Shown one piece after another: positions 6,831 to 12,750 of a stretch of DNA of 13,382 nt; position 1 is the first letter of the stretch, and each line of letters opens with the position of its first letter. The notes below the pieces were generated by a model. That model was not told the origin of the DNA. It saw only the letters and a list, made by a program, of their open reading frames with translations, and searched no databases. The DNA is taken from positions 1 to 13,382 of the forward strand of contig JAGLNE010000073.1 of the NCBI GenBank assembly GCA_023139655.1, written 5' to 3'. Made by a program: the position numbers and the translations under genes. This DNA comes from Candidatus Parcubacteria bacterium. GTDB lineage: Bacteria; Patescibacteriota; Patescibacteriia; Patescibacteriales; UBA12075.

Positions 6831-7127
6831 ATGTCTGAAAATAAACAAGCACAAGAAGCCACATCACAGGAAATTTTGCGTCTAGGGCAGGACTCTGATT
6901 TTTGGCGGCTGATGTTAGTTGCCCTGGAAAAGTGCAAGGAAAATTTACGGAATATATCCGACAGTGATGATTTCAAAGATCTACCAGCCGATCGATATAA
7001 GCTTGAAAGTGAATTATCAAAAGCAAAAATTAAGTACCTTGATAAATTGTCAAATCTTCCTGGGAGCTTAATTGTTTGGATGAAGAATCCAGATAATAAA
7101 GACAAGGACTTTGACCCATACGATTAA
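6831..7127 (+). CDS. small helical protein after the portal, 98 aa
   Basis: A 98-aa, mostly helical protein with DSDFWRLMLVALEKCKENLR and a Lys/Glu-rich second helix. It starts 4 nt after the portal stop and is the last gene of the tightly packed block. The C-terminus KDFDPYD resembles the TerL end EFDPYF, suggesting either a shared short peptide or coincidence. No family recognised. An assembly or packaging accessory role is suggested only by position. Confidence 0.65.
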   Translation: MSENKQAQEATSQEILRLGQDSDFWRLMLVALEKCKENLRNISDSDDFKDLPADRYKLESELSKAKIKYLDKLSNLPGSLIVWMKNPDNKDKDFDPYD

Positions 7128-7135
7128 ATCTAGAG

Positions 7136-7227
7136 GGATAAGGATTTATCAGAGGCGGTGCGGATGTATTCTCGGCGTAGGCCAATACATCATGGCACTA
7201 CGCGCCGTTTCTGATAAGTCCTTGTCC
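7136..7227 (+). promoter_or_regulatory. long structured RNA hairpin: 27-bp stem plus inner 8-bp stem
   Basis: Positions 7136-7162 pair with 7201-7227 over all 27 positions, 22 Watson-Crick and 5 G-U wobble. Stacked on it, GATGTATT (7163-7170) pairs with AATACATC (7184-7191). The remaining 3' bulge is ATGGCACTA (7192-7200). The innermost GGC/GCC at 7174-7176/7181-7183 closes a GTAG loop. All wobbles are G-U in the + strand transcript and would be A-C mismatches in the opposite transcript, so the structure is most likely a + strand RNA. No T-run follows, so it is not an ordinary terminator. It lies between the portal block and the capsid block. Confidence 0.7.
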
Positions 7228-7246
7228 GGACTTACTTATAAACCTT

Positions 7247-7282
7247 TTGGCTTGAACGTTTTCGCCATTTCGTAAAAGCCAA
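7247..7282 (+). promoter_or_regulatory. leader hairpin of the scaffold-like gene, TCGC in loop
   Basis: TTGGCTT (7247-7253) pairs with AAGCCAA (7276-7282), and ACG (7256-7258) pairs with CGT (7271-7273). The loop TTTTCGCCATTT contains TCGC. It ends 19 nt before the ATG at 7302 and resembles, in a looser form, the GTCGC-loop hairpins before later virion genes. Confidence 0.45.
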
Positions 7283-7301
7283 TTTAATCCAAAAAAATAT
7301 T

Positions 7302-8033
7302 ATGGCAGAAACAACAACCGCCGACGACCAAGAGCTTAATGAGGATGGCACTCCTATTAAGCCAGAGGGCGAAGGCGAGGGTGGAGAAAAACCACCTAAA
7401 AAAATAGAAAAAGAGGCAGATACAGAGGGCGAGGATGACGAAGAAGATGAGGAGGAGGAAGGAAAAGAAAAAGATGAGGACACTGACGAGCCGGAAATAC
7501 CGGTTAGGCGCAGCGCCGCTCATCACATTATAAAGCGCAAAACTGAGACTATTAAAAAGTTAAGAAAAAAAGATGATGATGAGGAGGAAGGAGGAGAAGA
7601 AGAGGAGGAAGAAGAAACCGGAGAATCTGTAGCAGAAGAGGTAAAAAAGCAGATAGATCCGATCGTAAAGAGTTTAGGCGCAAAAGCGGATCAAGATGAG
7701 CTTAATGAACTGCTCGTATCTGAACCAACCGCTAAAAAATATGAGAAGCGGATCCGTGCTTTTATGAAGCATGAAAGTTGGAGTCAAGTGCCACCATTGG
7801 CTATCTATAGACACCTAGCGTTTGGGGATGCCCAAGCTATAGGCGCTGAAAAGAAGAAAATAGCCGATACTGAAGCAGGTCACACAAAAAGCGGTGGCCG
7901 AAGTATTAGACCAAAGAAAACCGGTACCGGAGATGTTCCCAGTGTTGAGGAGCTTGATAGTATGGATGACGCGGAGTTTGAAAAACTTCAACACAAAGCA
8001 AGAACTGGAAAGTTCTTAAAAAAAGACCAATAA
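7302..8033 (+). CDS. scaffold-like acidic protein, 243 aa
   Basis: Probable capsid scaffolding or assembly protein, from its position between portal and major capsid protein and its composition. Residues 1-65 are Asp/Glu/Gly-rich and disordered. RRSAAHHIIKRKTETIKKLR (69-88) is a basic helix. Another acidic run spans 91-107. Helical segments at 108-140 (AEEVKKQIDPIVKSLGAKAD) and 145-175 follow. A basic C-terminus ends in a helix (AEFEKLQHKARTGKFLKK) like the capsid-binding C-terminal helix of scaffold proteins. No protease signature is visible. The start has only an A-rich upstream context. Confidence 0.65.
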   Translation: MAETTTADDQELNEDGTPIKPEGEGEGGEKPPKKIEKEADTEGEDDEEDEEEEGKEKDEDTDEPEIPVRRSAAHHIIKRKTETIKKLRKKDDDEEEGGEEEEEEETGESVAEEVKKQIDPIVKSLGAKADQDELNELLVSEPTAKKYEKRIRAFMKHESWSQVPPLAIYRHLAFGDAQAIGAEKKKIADTEAGHTKSGGRSIRPKKTGTGDVPSVEELDSMDDAEFEKLQHKARTGKFLKKDQ

Positions 8034-8039
8034 AAATAA

Positions 8040-8066
8040 GCAGAGGCAATGTCGCAATTCCTCTGC
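8040..8066 (+). promoter_or_regulatory. GTCGCA leader hairpin of the major capsid gene
   Basis: GCAGAGG (8040-8046) pairs perfectly with CCTCTGC (8060-8066). AAT/ATT (8048-8050/8057-8059) can extend it past a bulged C. GTCGCA (8051-8056) is in the loop. It is one of the recurrent elements preceding virion genes in this half of the window. Confidence 0.55.
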
Positions 8067-8078
8067 ATTAAAATGGCG

Positions 8079-8098
8079 ATGCCTTTTATTTAAGGCAT
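8079..8098 (+). promoter_or_regulatory. second hairpin in the capsid gene leader
   Basis: ATGCCTT (8079-8085) pairs with AAGGCAT (8092-8098) around a TTATTT loop. It buries the ATG at 8097 and leaves the ATG at 8112 free after a 13-nt A-rich spacer. The hairpin before the 10312 gene ends 12 nt before its ATG, a closely similar layout. This argues for 8112 as the capsid start. Confidence 0.5.
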
Positions 8099-8111
8099 GC
8101 AAACAATAAAA

Positions 8112-9068
8112 ATGGGAGATACAACTACATCCCAAGTAACATCAGCCGTAAATAATTTTTACGACAGAACGATGTTAAAAGCCGCACGCCCCTTGTTAGT
8201 TCATTTACGATGGGCGCAAGTTAGGGATATCCCTAAAAATCAGTCGCTAGTTATTAAATTCCGCAGATATTCGCTTTTAGCAGCGGCTACTACAGCCCTA
8301 AGCGAGGGTGTCACTCCATCTGGTTCTCAGTTATCAATTACTGACGTAACCGCGACAGTGGCTCAATATGGTGATTTTATAATCATAACTGATGTTTTGC
8401 AGTTTTCTACCTTTGATCCTATTCTAACGGAAACTGCGGATAAACTTGGTCAGCAAGCTGGTAATTCACTAGATCAGCTTTGCCGGAACGTTATGGTTGC
8501 AGGCACAACTATTCAGTATGCTTCTACTGCTACTACCACTGATACTGTTACTGTTTCAATGAAACTTACTCGCAATGAAATTCGTGAAGCAGTTAGAACT
8601 CTTCAGGGTAATAATGCTGACAAGATAACTCGCATGGTTAATGCCACTGATGGATTTAATACTTCTCCAATTAATGCCGCTTTTGTCGGTATTATTTCTC
8701 ATAATACTCTTTTTGATCTAAAAGATGAGACCGGGTTTATTCCGGTTGAGGAGTACGCGAACAAAAAGGATATTATGGATGGTGAAGTGGGAGCGTTTGA
8801 TGAAGTTCGGTTTGTTATGACAACAAACGCGTCAACTGTTACCGGTTCTTTGACTACGGTCCACCGGACAATGATTTTGGCTTCCGATTACTACGGAATT
8901 TCCAGAATTTCCGGTGAAGCAATGAAAAATATTGTTAAACCTTTGGGGTCAGCCGGTACCGGGGATCCGCTAGACCAGAGATCAACATCAGGTTGGAAAG
9001 CAACTTTTGTTGCTAAAATTCTTAATGAGAATTTTGCAGTGCGCGTTGAGCATGGAGTAAGTGCTTGA
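8112..9068 (+). CDS. major capsid protein, N4-gp56-like, 318 aa
   Basis: Main structural subunit of the head shell. Features matching the N4-gp56-type capsid family: NNFYDRTMLKAARPLLVH near the N-terminus, then RDIPKNQSLVIKFRRYS, ALSEGVTPSGSQLSITDVTA, VAQYGDFIIITDVL and TETADKLGQQAGNSLDQL, in the usual order, and a C-terminal NFAVRVEHG. The upstream gene is scaffold-like, as expected. An in-frame ATG at 8097 would add five residues, but that codon lies in the arm of a perfect hairpin. ATG 8112 has an A-rich context and gives MGDTTTSQ. The stop is TGA, which shows that TGA is not reassigned. Confidence 0.9.
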   Translation: MGDTTTSQVTSAVNNFYDRTMLKAARPLLVHLRWAQVRDIPKNQSLVIKFRRYSLLAAATTALSEGVTPSGSQLSITDVTATVAQYGDFIIITDVLQFSTFDPILTETADKLGQQAGNSLDQLCRNVMVAGTTIQYASTATTTDTVTVSMKLTRNEIREAVRTLQGNNADKITRMVNATDGFNTSPINAAFVGIISHNTLFDLKDETGFIPVEEYANKKDIMDGEVGAFDEVRFVMTTNASTVTGSLTTVHRTMILASDYYGISRISGEAMKNIVKPLGSAGTGDPLDQRSTSGWKATFVAKILNENFAVRVEHGVSA

Positions 9069-9088
9069 TATTAGACATAAACATAAAC

Positions 9089-9128
9089 GAGGTTATAGAT
9101 AGTCTTATTTAATGATCTCACTAACCTC
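9089..9128 (+). promoter_or_regulatory. hairpin downstream of the capsid gene
   Basis: GAGGTTA (9089-9095) pairs with TAACCTC (9122-9128), and AGAT (9097-9100) pairs with ATCT (9115-9118). No T-run follows, so it is a poor terminator. It may protect the 3' end of the capsid mRNA or mark a processing point. Confidence 0.4.
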
Positions 9129-9141
9129 CTCTTAATTCAAA

Positions 9142-9147
9142 GTCGCA
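9142..9147 (+). promoter_or_regulatory. GTCGCA element before the 9182 gene
   Basis: Exact GTCGCA, 34 nt before the ATG at 9182. The 9874 gene has the same 34-nt spacing. Unlike most other copies, no local stem around it is evident. Confidence 0.4.
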
Positions 9148-9181
9148 TAAAATATTATTATTTTAGTTTAAAGTAAAATAA

Positions 9182-9814
9182 ATGGCTAAATTGAATAGAA
9201 AACAATTAGAGGAAGCGCTTACCAATCTTAATGTTACTCTTCCTGGGGGAAACTCGAGTAATAAAGATTTGGAAAAGCTTCTTAAAAAAGTTGAGAAGGA
9301 AAAGGCTAAAGAGGATAAAGATAAAGACGAGGATGAAGATAAAAACGAGGACGACAGTGACGGAGAAGAGGACGAAGATGAGGACAATGCAGAGCGCTTA
9401 AGCTCTGATTCTGGAAAAAAGGATGAGGAGGACGACAGTGAAAAGGATAAAGATAAAGACGAGGATGAGGATTATCTTCTTCAGTATCAATACGGCAAAG
9501 ACGATAAAGGTCCGTTTAAATATGGGGATCCAAGAAGTAATCCGGCTCCGGGTTCTAAAGCAGATAGGATGAAAAAGGGGCTATTAAAACAGCCACAAGT
9601 AAATGTGATGATTCCTTTGGCAGACGGTGAAAATCCGGATATAAGGTTGTCTGTTAATCTTAATGGTTATCGTCTTGATTTGCCAAAGAATACTTATTGT
9701 CCAGTCCCAAAGCAGATCGCGGAGGTTGTTATGGATTCTCAAAAACAACAAGCCAAGGCATTGAAGCCTTTTCTTATCGATCGAAACAAAAATACCGAGG
9801 AAGCGCTGTCTTAG
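9182..9814 (+). CDS. acidic capsid-region protein with conserved C-terminal domain, 210 aa
   Basis: Three parts. Residues 1-40 look like a small SAP/HeH-type helical fold (KQLEEALTNLNVTLPGG, then NKDLEKLLKKVEKE). Residues 41-97 are almost pure Asp/Glu/Lys low complexity with internal duplications. Residues 135-195 hold a compact domain (VNVMIPLADGENPDIRLSVN, then NGYRLDLPKNTYCPVPKQIA). From memory, this 'IPLadGE...NGyr..iPK...VP..iAEV' domain is common downstream of capsid genes in many phages; I cannot name a function. Likely a head-associated or decoration protein by position. The start lacks a Shine-Dalgarno sequence. Confidence 0.75.
   Translation: MAKLNRKQLEEALTNLNVTLPGGNSSNKDLEKLLKKVEKEKAKEDKDKDEDEDKNEDDSDGEEDEDEDNAERLSSDSGKKDEEDDSEKDKDKDEDEDYLLQYQYGKDDKGPFKYGDPRSNPAPGSKADRMKKGLLKQPQVNVMIPLADGENPDIRLSVNLNGYRLDLPKNTYCPVPKQIAEVVMDSQKQQAKALKPFLIDRNKNTEEALS
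9312..9468 (+). repeat. in-frame direct repeats encoding the acidic tract
   Basis: A 25-nt exact repeat occurs at 9312-9336 and 9444-9468 (132 nt apart, 44 codons), encoding KDKDEDED-type sequence. A second repeat, GAGGACGACAGTGA, occurs at 9347-9360 and 9428-9441 (81 nt apart). Both offsets are multiples of three, so expansion has kept the frame. Confidence 0.8.
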
Positions 9815-9826
9815 AAGCGTTACCTT

Positions 9827-9849
9827 TTTAAGAGTCGCATAAGCTTAAA
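9827..9849 (+). promoter_or_regulatory. GTCGCA leader hairpin of the 9874 gene
   Basis: TTTAAG (9827-9832) pairs with CTTAAA (9844-9849). GTCGCA (9834-9839) lies in the 11-nt loop, 34 nt before the ATG at 9874. Confidence 0.45.
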
Positions 9850-9873
9850 TTAGTTAATAGGTTATAAAAAAAT

Positions 9874-10203
9874 ATGGCCATTACACAATCACAATCAAAA
9901 AATTCCGCTAGTGTAGTCCAGGTAGTAGTTGGTAATTATATTACTATCGGTACCGCGGCCGCTATTACCATTACTCTCGGTTTTCAAGCAAAGTATGTCC
10001 GGGTGTGCAACGAAACCAGCCGCGATCAAATGGAATGGTATGAGGGCATGGCAGACGCTGAGGGAATTAAGACAGTAGCAGCCGGTACCAGAACCCTGGT
10101 TACTTCTAACGGAATCACTGTGGATGCTAATACATTTATTATCGGTCTTGATACTGATGTGAATGTAACGGACGAACAGTTGAGCTGGTACGCTATTGGA
10201 TAA
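9874..10203 (+). CDS. small beta-rich virion protein, 109 aa
   Basis: A 109-aa protein dominated by beta-strand-prone, hydrophobic-alternating segments (VVQVVVGNYITIGTAAAITI). Its signature pieces are AKYVRVCNETSRDQMEWYEG (residues 39-58) and the terminal DEQLSWYAIG. It has no signal peptide. Similar short proteins are found among structural genes of diverse phages, from memory. A decoration or head-tail accessory role is inferred from context. It has its own spacer and GTCGCA leader. Confidence 0.7.
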   Translation: MAITQSQSKNSASVVQVVVGNYITIGTAAAITITLGFQAKYVRVCNETSRDQMEWYEGMADAEGIKTVAAGTRTLVTSNGITVDANTFIIGLDTDVNVTDEQLSWYAIG

Positions 10204-10240
10204 ATTCCTTTTTAGGAAAGAAAATTAAAATAAACAAAAA

Positions 10241-10299
10241 GTCGCAAAGTCGCAATTAATTAAATCTCTGGTAGTGTAGCGAACACTTCATACCAGAGA
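10241..10299 (+). promoter_or_regulatory. leader of the 10312 gene: tandem GTCGCA plus a 9-bp hairpin
   Basis: GTCGCA occurs twice, at 10241-10246 and 10249-10254. After these, TCTCTGGTA (10265-10273) pairs perfectly with TACCAGAGA (10291-10299), with an inner GTGT/ACAC stem (10274-10277/10283-10286) and an AGCGA loop. The hairpin ends 12 nt before the ATG, separated by an A-rich spacer with no Shine-Dalgarno sequence. No T-run follows, so it is not a terminator. Confidence 0.55.
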
Positions 10300-10311
10300 A
10301 AAACTAAAAAA

Positions 10312-11292
10312 ATGGGAAAATTTCCAGAAAAAATTGGAGAGGCAACACGCGAGGCGCTGTTAGATCCAAGATTTACTTCTCGCAATCAATTATCGTCAGG
10401 GCGGGTATTCTTTGTTTTACCGACTTCGGCCACAAACTACGCGCAATTTGTTGAGGATCATCCTGATTATAAGTCAGGTGATGGTGTAGTTACCGTTGCC
10501 GCGGTATACAACACTATTGACGCGGCAGTCGGCGCTTGTACGGCTGACCAGGGAGATATTATTTATGTTATGCCTGGACACACGGAAACAGTAACAGGAG
10601 CCAGTGGTTTAGATCTGGATGTTGCCGGAATTTATATTATTGGAATTGGAAGCGGAAGTTTAAGGCCAACTGTTAATTTTACAACCGCTACGGCCGCTGA
10701 TATGGATGTTGCCGCTGCCAATATTACCATTAGAAATATTCTTTTTACTGGTGGTATTGACGCTTTGGCTAATCCAATTCATATTGCCGCCGCTGATTGT
10801 AAGTTGATTGATATTGAAACCAGGGATGTTACCGGACAAGCAACTGACTTCATTGTTACTACCGCCGCCGCCGATCGGTTGTTGATTGATGGCTGGGTTC
10901 ATAGAGGAGCCGCCGCTGCCGGAGCGGATACAGCAATTTCAATAGTAGGCGGGGACGGAATTACTATCAGAAATTTTAATATCTATGGTAATTTCGCAGT
11001 TGCCTGCATAGAAAATGTTACCACGGCTGCCACTAATCTTGTTATTGGCGGGTTTGGAACTAACAACTTCCTAAAAACTGTGAATGCCGCCGATGTAGTT
11101 GTAACATTGGTTGCTACCGCTACAGGATTTGTTGGACCGAATATTGCTGCGATGCTTAAAGATGACGCAGCCAATATAACGGAGGCGTTTGTAGGGGCTG
11201 ATATGGCATTTATCCAGCCGATTAGAATTGTTAATGCGGACGGAGAAAGTTCTATTGATGTTAATATCACTGCATCAACTGATGGCGCATAG
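10312..11292 (+). CDS. beta-helix-like virion protein, 326 aa
   Basis: Residues from about 65 to 250 show repeating short strands and turns typical of a right-handed parallel beta-helix: IIYVMPGHTETVTGASGLDL, then VAGIYIIGIGSG, ITIRNILFTGG and ITIRNFNIYG. The N-terminus has a short helical and linker region, and the last 70 residues are Ala/Asn-rich with more strands. No catalytic motif of pectate lyases or depolymerases is obvious. It could be a decoration, head-fibre or tail-spike-like protein. Neighbouring genes suggest a head-associated structural role. It is preceded by the most elaborate leader in the region. Confidence 0.7.
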   Translation: MGKFPEKIGEATREALLDPRFTSRNQLSSGRVFFVLPTSATNYAQFVEDHPDYKSGDGVVTVAAVYNTIDAAVGACTADQGDIIYVMPGHTETVTGASGLDLDVAGIYIIGIGSGSLRPTVNFTTATAADMDVAAANITIRNILFTGGIDALANPIHIAAADCKLIDIETRDVTGQATDFIVTTAAADRLLIDGWVHRGAAAAGADTAISIVGGDGITIRNFNIYGNFAVACIENVTTAATNLVIGGFGTNNFLKTVNAADVVVTLVATATGFVGPNIAAMLKDDAANITEAFVGADMAFIQPIRIVNADGESSIDVNITASTDGA

Positions 11293-11314
11293 ATTTAGAT
11301 TTGTTGAATTTTGA

Positions 11315-11343
11315 AAAGAGGGAAACAAATTTTTTCCCTCTTT
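11315..11343 (+). promoter_or_regulatory. hairpin downstream of the 10312 gene
   Basis: AAAGAGGGAAA (11315-11325) pairs perfectly over 11 bp with TTTCCCTCTTT (11333-11343) around a CAAATTT loop. The three T at its end belong to the stem and are followed by AGAAAA, so this is at best a weak terminator. A 3'-end protective hairpin is an alternative. Confidence 0.5.
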
Positions 11344-11348
11344 AGAAA

Positions 11349-11372
11349 AAATAATAAGTCGCATTATTATTT
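11349..11372 (+). promoter_or_regulatory. GTCGCA hexaloop hairpin before the 11396 gene
   Basis: AAATAATAA (11349-11357) pairs perfectly with TTATTATTT (11364-11372). The loop is exactly GTCGCA (11358-11363). This is the cleanest example of the recurrent element, ending 23 nt before the ATG at 11396. Confidence 0.6.
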
Positions 11373-11395
11373 ATATTAATATTTATTTTAAAACA

Positions 11396-11764
11396 ATGGC
11401 ACAATTTAAAGAAAAAATATCATTAGACGCAGTTGTCGCGGACACAAACGGAGTGGCTGTAAACATAGAAGGATATAAAAGAGTGGGTATTCAATTATTA
11501 GCCGCTTCAATCAGTTCGGGAAATGGAGTATTCACTTTTGAGGGAACAATTGATGGTACTAATTGGGTTGCGTTAAACATGATCATTGATAATGTCGCAA
11601 ATGCTACCGCAAACAATCCCACCCGGGTTGCTTCCAAAACTTTAAATAGTGATACCTCAATTCTTTTGTGGCTTGATAACTTTCTTGCCTTAAAAGCAAT
11701 AAGAGTTGTTGTGGACGTAACTACTGATGGGGCATATTCAGCTTTTGTAATAGCAGGTAATTAA
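11396..11764 (+). CDS. small beta-rich virion protein, 122 aa
   Basis: A 122-aa beta-rich protein. FTFEGTIDGTNWVALNMI (residues 44-61) and the closing strands around IRVVVDVTTDGAYSAFVI suggest a jelly-roll or Ig-like sandwich as in phage decoration or carbohydrate-binding structural proteins. No enzyme motif is present. Context implies a virion component. It is followed after 5 nt by the connector gene, so the two are likely co-translated from one message. Confidence 0.7.
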   Translation: MAQFKEKISLDAVVADTNGVAVNIEGYKRVGIQLLAASISSGNGVFTFEGTIDGTNWVALNMIIDNVANATANNPTRVASKTLNSDTSILLWLDNFLALKAIRVVVDVTTDGAYSAFVIAGN

Positions 11765-11769
11765 AAAAA

Positions 11770-12492
11770 ATGACAGGAACAGAGTTAGCGGCCTTGATCC
11801 GTTATAAAACTCGTACAAATTCCACTACATTTACGGACGCGGATATACTTCCTTTGGTGAATGCTTTTAAGGATGAGTTTGCTTCCAAAATAGTGGAACG
11901 AAACAATGGAATGTTTCTTATCCCGGCTACTTTTAATTTGGTGGCTGATCAGAGGGAATACGGATTGGGAGACGACACATTAAATCGTATTCATAAACTG
12001 GAGATAAAGTTTGCTTCAGGAGATTCTCGTTTTCCTTCTCAAAATATAAAAGACTACCATGGATCTGAAACAGAAAGCGAAATAGTAAAATCTTATGCTA
12101 ATTCCGAGGGCGAGTTTGCACATACTATACGCAGGCGCGCTCTTTTTATTCTTTCCGGGACCATTATAGCTGTTACCGGAGGGGGTAGGTTGTGGGCTCA
12201 TATTTTCCCGGCCGACTTAGCAAATCTTACCGGGTCTTCTGATCTGGGTATTGATCCTTCAACTACATCTTTTGGAATACCCAGACAATTTCATGAACTG
12301 TTAGCCAGGCGGGTGGCAATGGAATATAAGATGTCTCAACCTAAACCGGTACCGCTTAACGTTAGTGAACAGAAATTTGATATTGATATGAAAATACAAT
12401 TAGATGCTATTTCCCATATAGACAATTCCGCGGAAATAATTGGGAATGAACTGCCAGATCAGGATACTGGTAATGATGGGTGGAATTACTAA
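11770..12492 (+). CDS. head-tail connector/adaptor-like protein, 240 aa
   Basis: Residues 1-45 (MTGTELAALIRYKTRTNSTT, then FTDADILPLVNAFKDEFASKI) have the helical layout of head-completion or adaptor proteins that bind beneath the portal. A central beta part includes FNLVADQREYGLGDDTLNRI and KLEIKF. A C-terminal helix pair follows (PRQFHELLARRVAMEYKM and a helix at about 205-220). Position after capsid and decoration genes and before fibre genes fits a low-copy connector such as P22 gp4-like adaptors; the specific family is not certain. It has no separate leader: the upstream stop is 5 nt before the ATG. Confidence 0.65.
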   Translation: MTGTELAALIRYKTRTNSTTFTDADILPLVNAFKDEFASKIVERNNGMFLIPATFNLVADQREYGLGDDTLNRIHKLEIKFASGDSRFPSQNIKDYHGSETESEIVKSYANSEGEFAHTIRRRALFILSGTIIAVTGGGRLWAHIFPADLANLTGSSDLGIDPSTTSFGIPRQFHELLARRVAMEYKMSQPKPVPLNVSEQKFDIDMKIQLDAISHIDNSAEIIGNELPDQDTGNDGWNY

Positions 12493-12502
12493 TAAATCTA
12501 TT

Positions 12503-12534
12503 AAAACGTCAAATTTGTCGCTTAAAATCGTTTT
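12503..12534 (+). promoter_or_regulatory. GTCGC leader hairpin of the 66-aa gene
   Basis: AAAACG (12503-12508) pairs with CGTTTT (12529-12534), and ATTT (12513-12516) pairs with AAAT (12525-12528). A TCAA bulge lies on the 5' side, and the loop is GTCGCTTA. A T-run (12531-12537) follows and includes the 3' arm, so weak termination is an alternative reading. Confidence 0.45.
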
Positions 12535-12548
12535 TTTAACGCTAATAT

Positions 12549-12749
12549 ATGGCAAAAGAAGCCTTACAATCCAATACTTTTACAAAAGAGGCCAGACCAA
12601 TGACCGGCAGCTTAAAAAGTGTCTCCGGGTTTGGCCGGGGAGCTTTTGGGACCGCTCGTTTTGGAACAAGCAGTGGATACGAACATGATAAAGAAGCCTT
12701 ACAATCTAATTCTAAAACCAAGGAGGCTTTGCCATCAAAAATATATTAA
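12549..12749 (+). CDS. small protein with duplicated end motif, 66 aa
   Basis: A 66-aa protein. KEALQSNTFTKEARP at residues 3-17 is repeated as KEALQSNSKTKEALP near the C-terminus, flanking a Gly/Phe/Ser-rich centre (VSGFGRGAFGTARFGTSSGY). The symmetry suggests two equivalent binding peptides joined by a flexible linker. No family recognised. It lies between the connector and a fibre-like gene and ends 1 nt before the latter. Confidence 0.6.
   Translation: MAKEALQSNTFTKEARPMTGSLKSVSGFGRGAFGTARFGTSSGYEHDKEALQSNSKTKEALPSKIY
12555..12706 (+). repeat. 17-nt direct repeat inside the 66-aa gene
   Basis: AAAGAAGCCTTACAATC occurs exactly at 12555-12571 and 12690-12706. The distance of 135 nt is 45 codons, so both copies are read in the same frame. 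Flanking bases are partly similar, which suggests an old internal duplication. Confidence 0.85.
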
Positions 12750-12750
12750 T

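Noticed and set aside
7165..7215. Mini-ORF inside the long hairpin (starts MYSRRR)
   Set aside because: Its 16 codons are explained by base pairing of the stem; strict pairing constraints make coding unlikely.
7232..7526. Minus-strand Ser/Phe-rich ORFs
   Set aside because: Antisense shadows of the Asp/Glu-rich codons of the scaffold-like gene; low-complexity products. The same applies to the minus-strand ORF at 9163-9387.
8051..12522. GTCGCA as a -35 promoter element
   Set aside because: No -10-like sequence at a constant distance follows the copies, and the copies sit in hairpin loops. Not excluded for a phage-specific polymerase, so kept only as an alternative.
12440..12688. Plus-strand 82-aa ORF
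   Set aside because: It overlaps the connector end and the 66-aa gene in another frame, while those frames have better composition and clean junctions.
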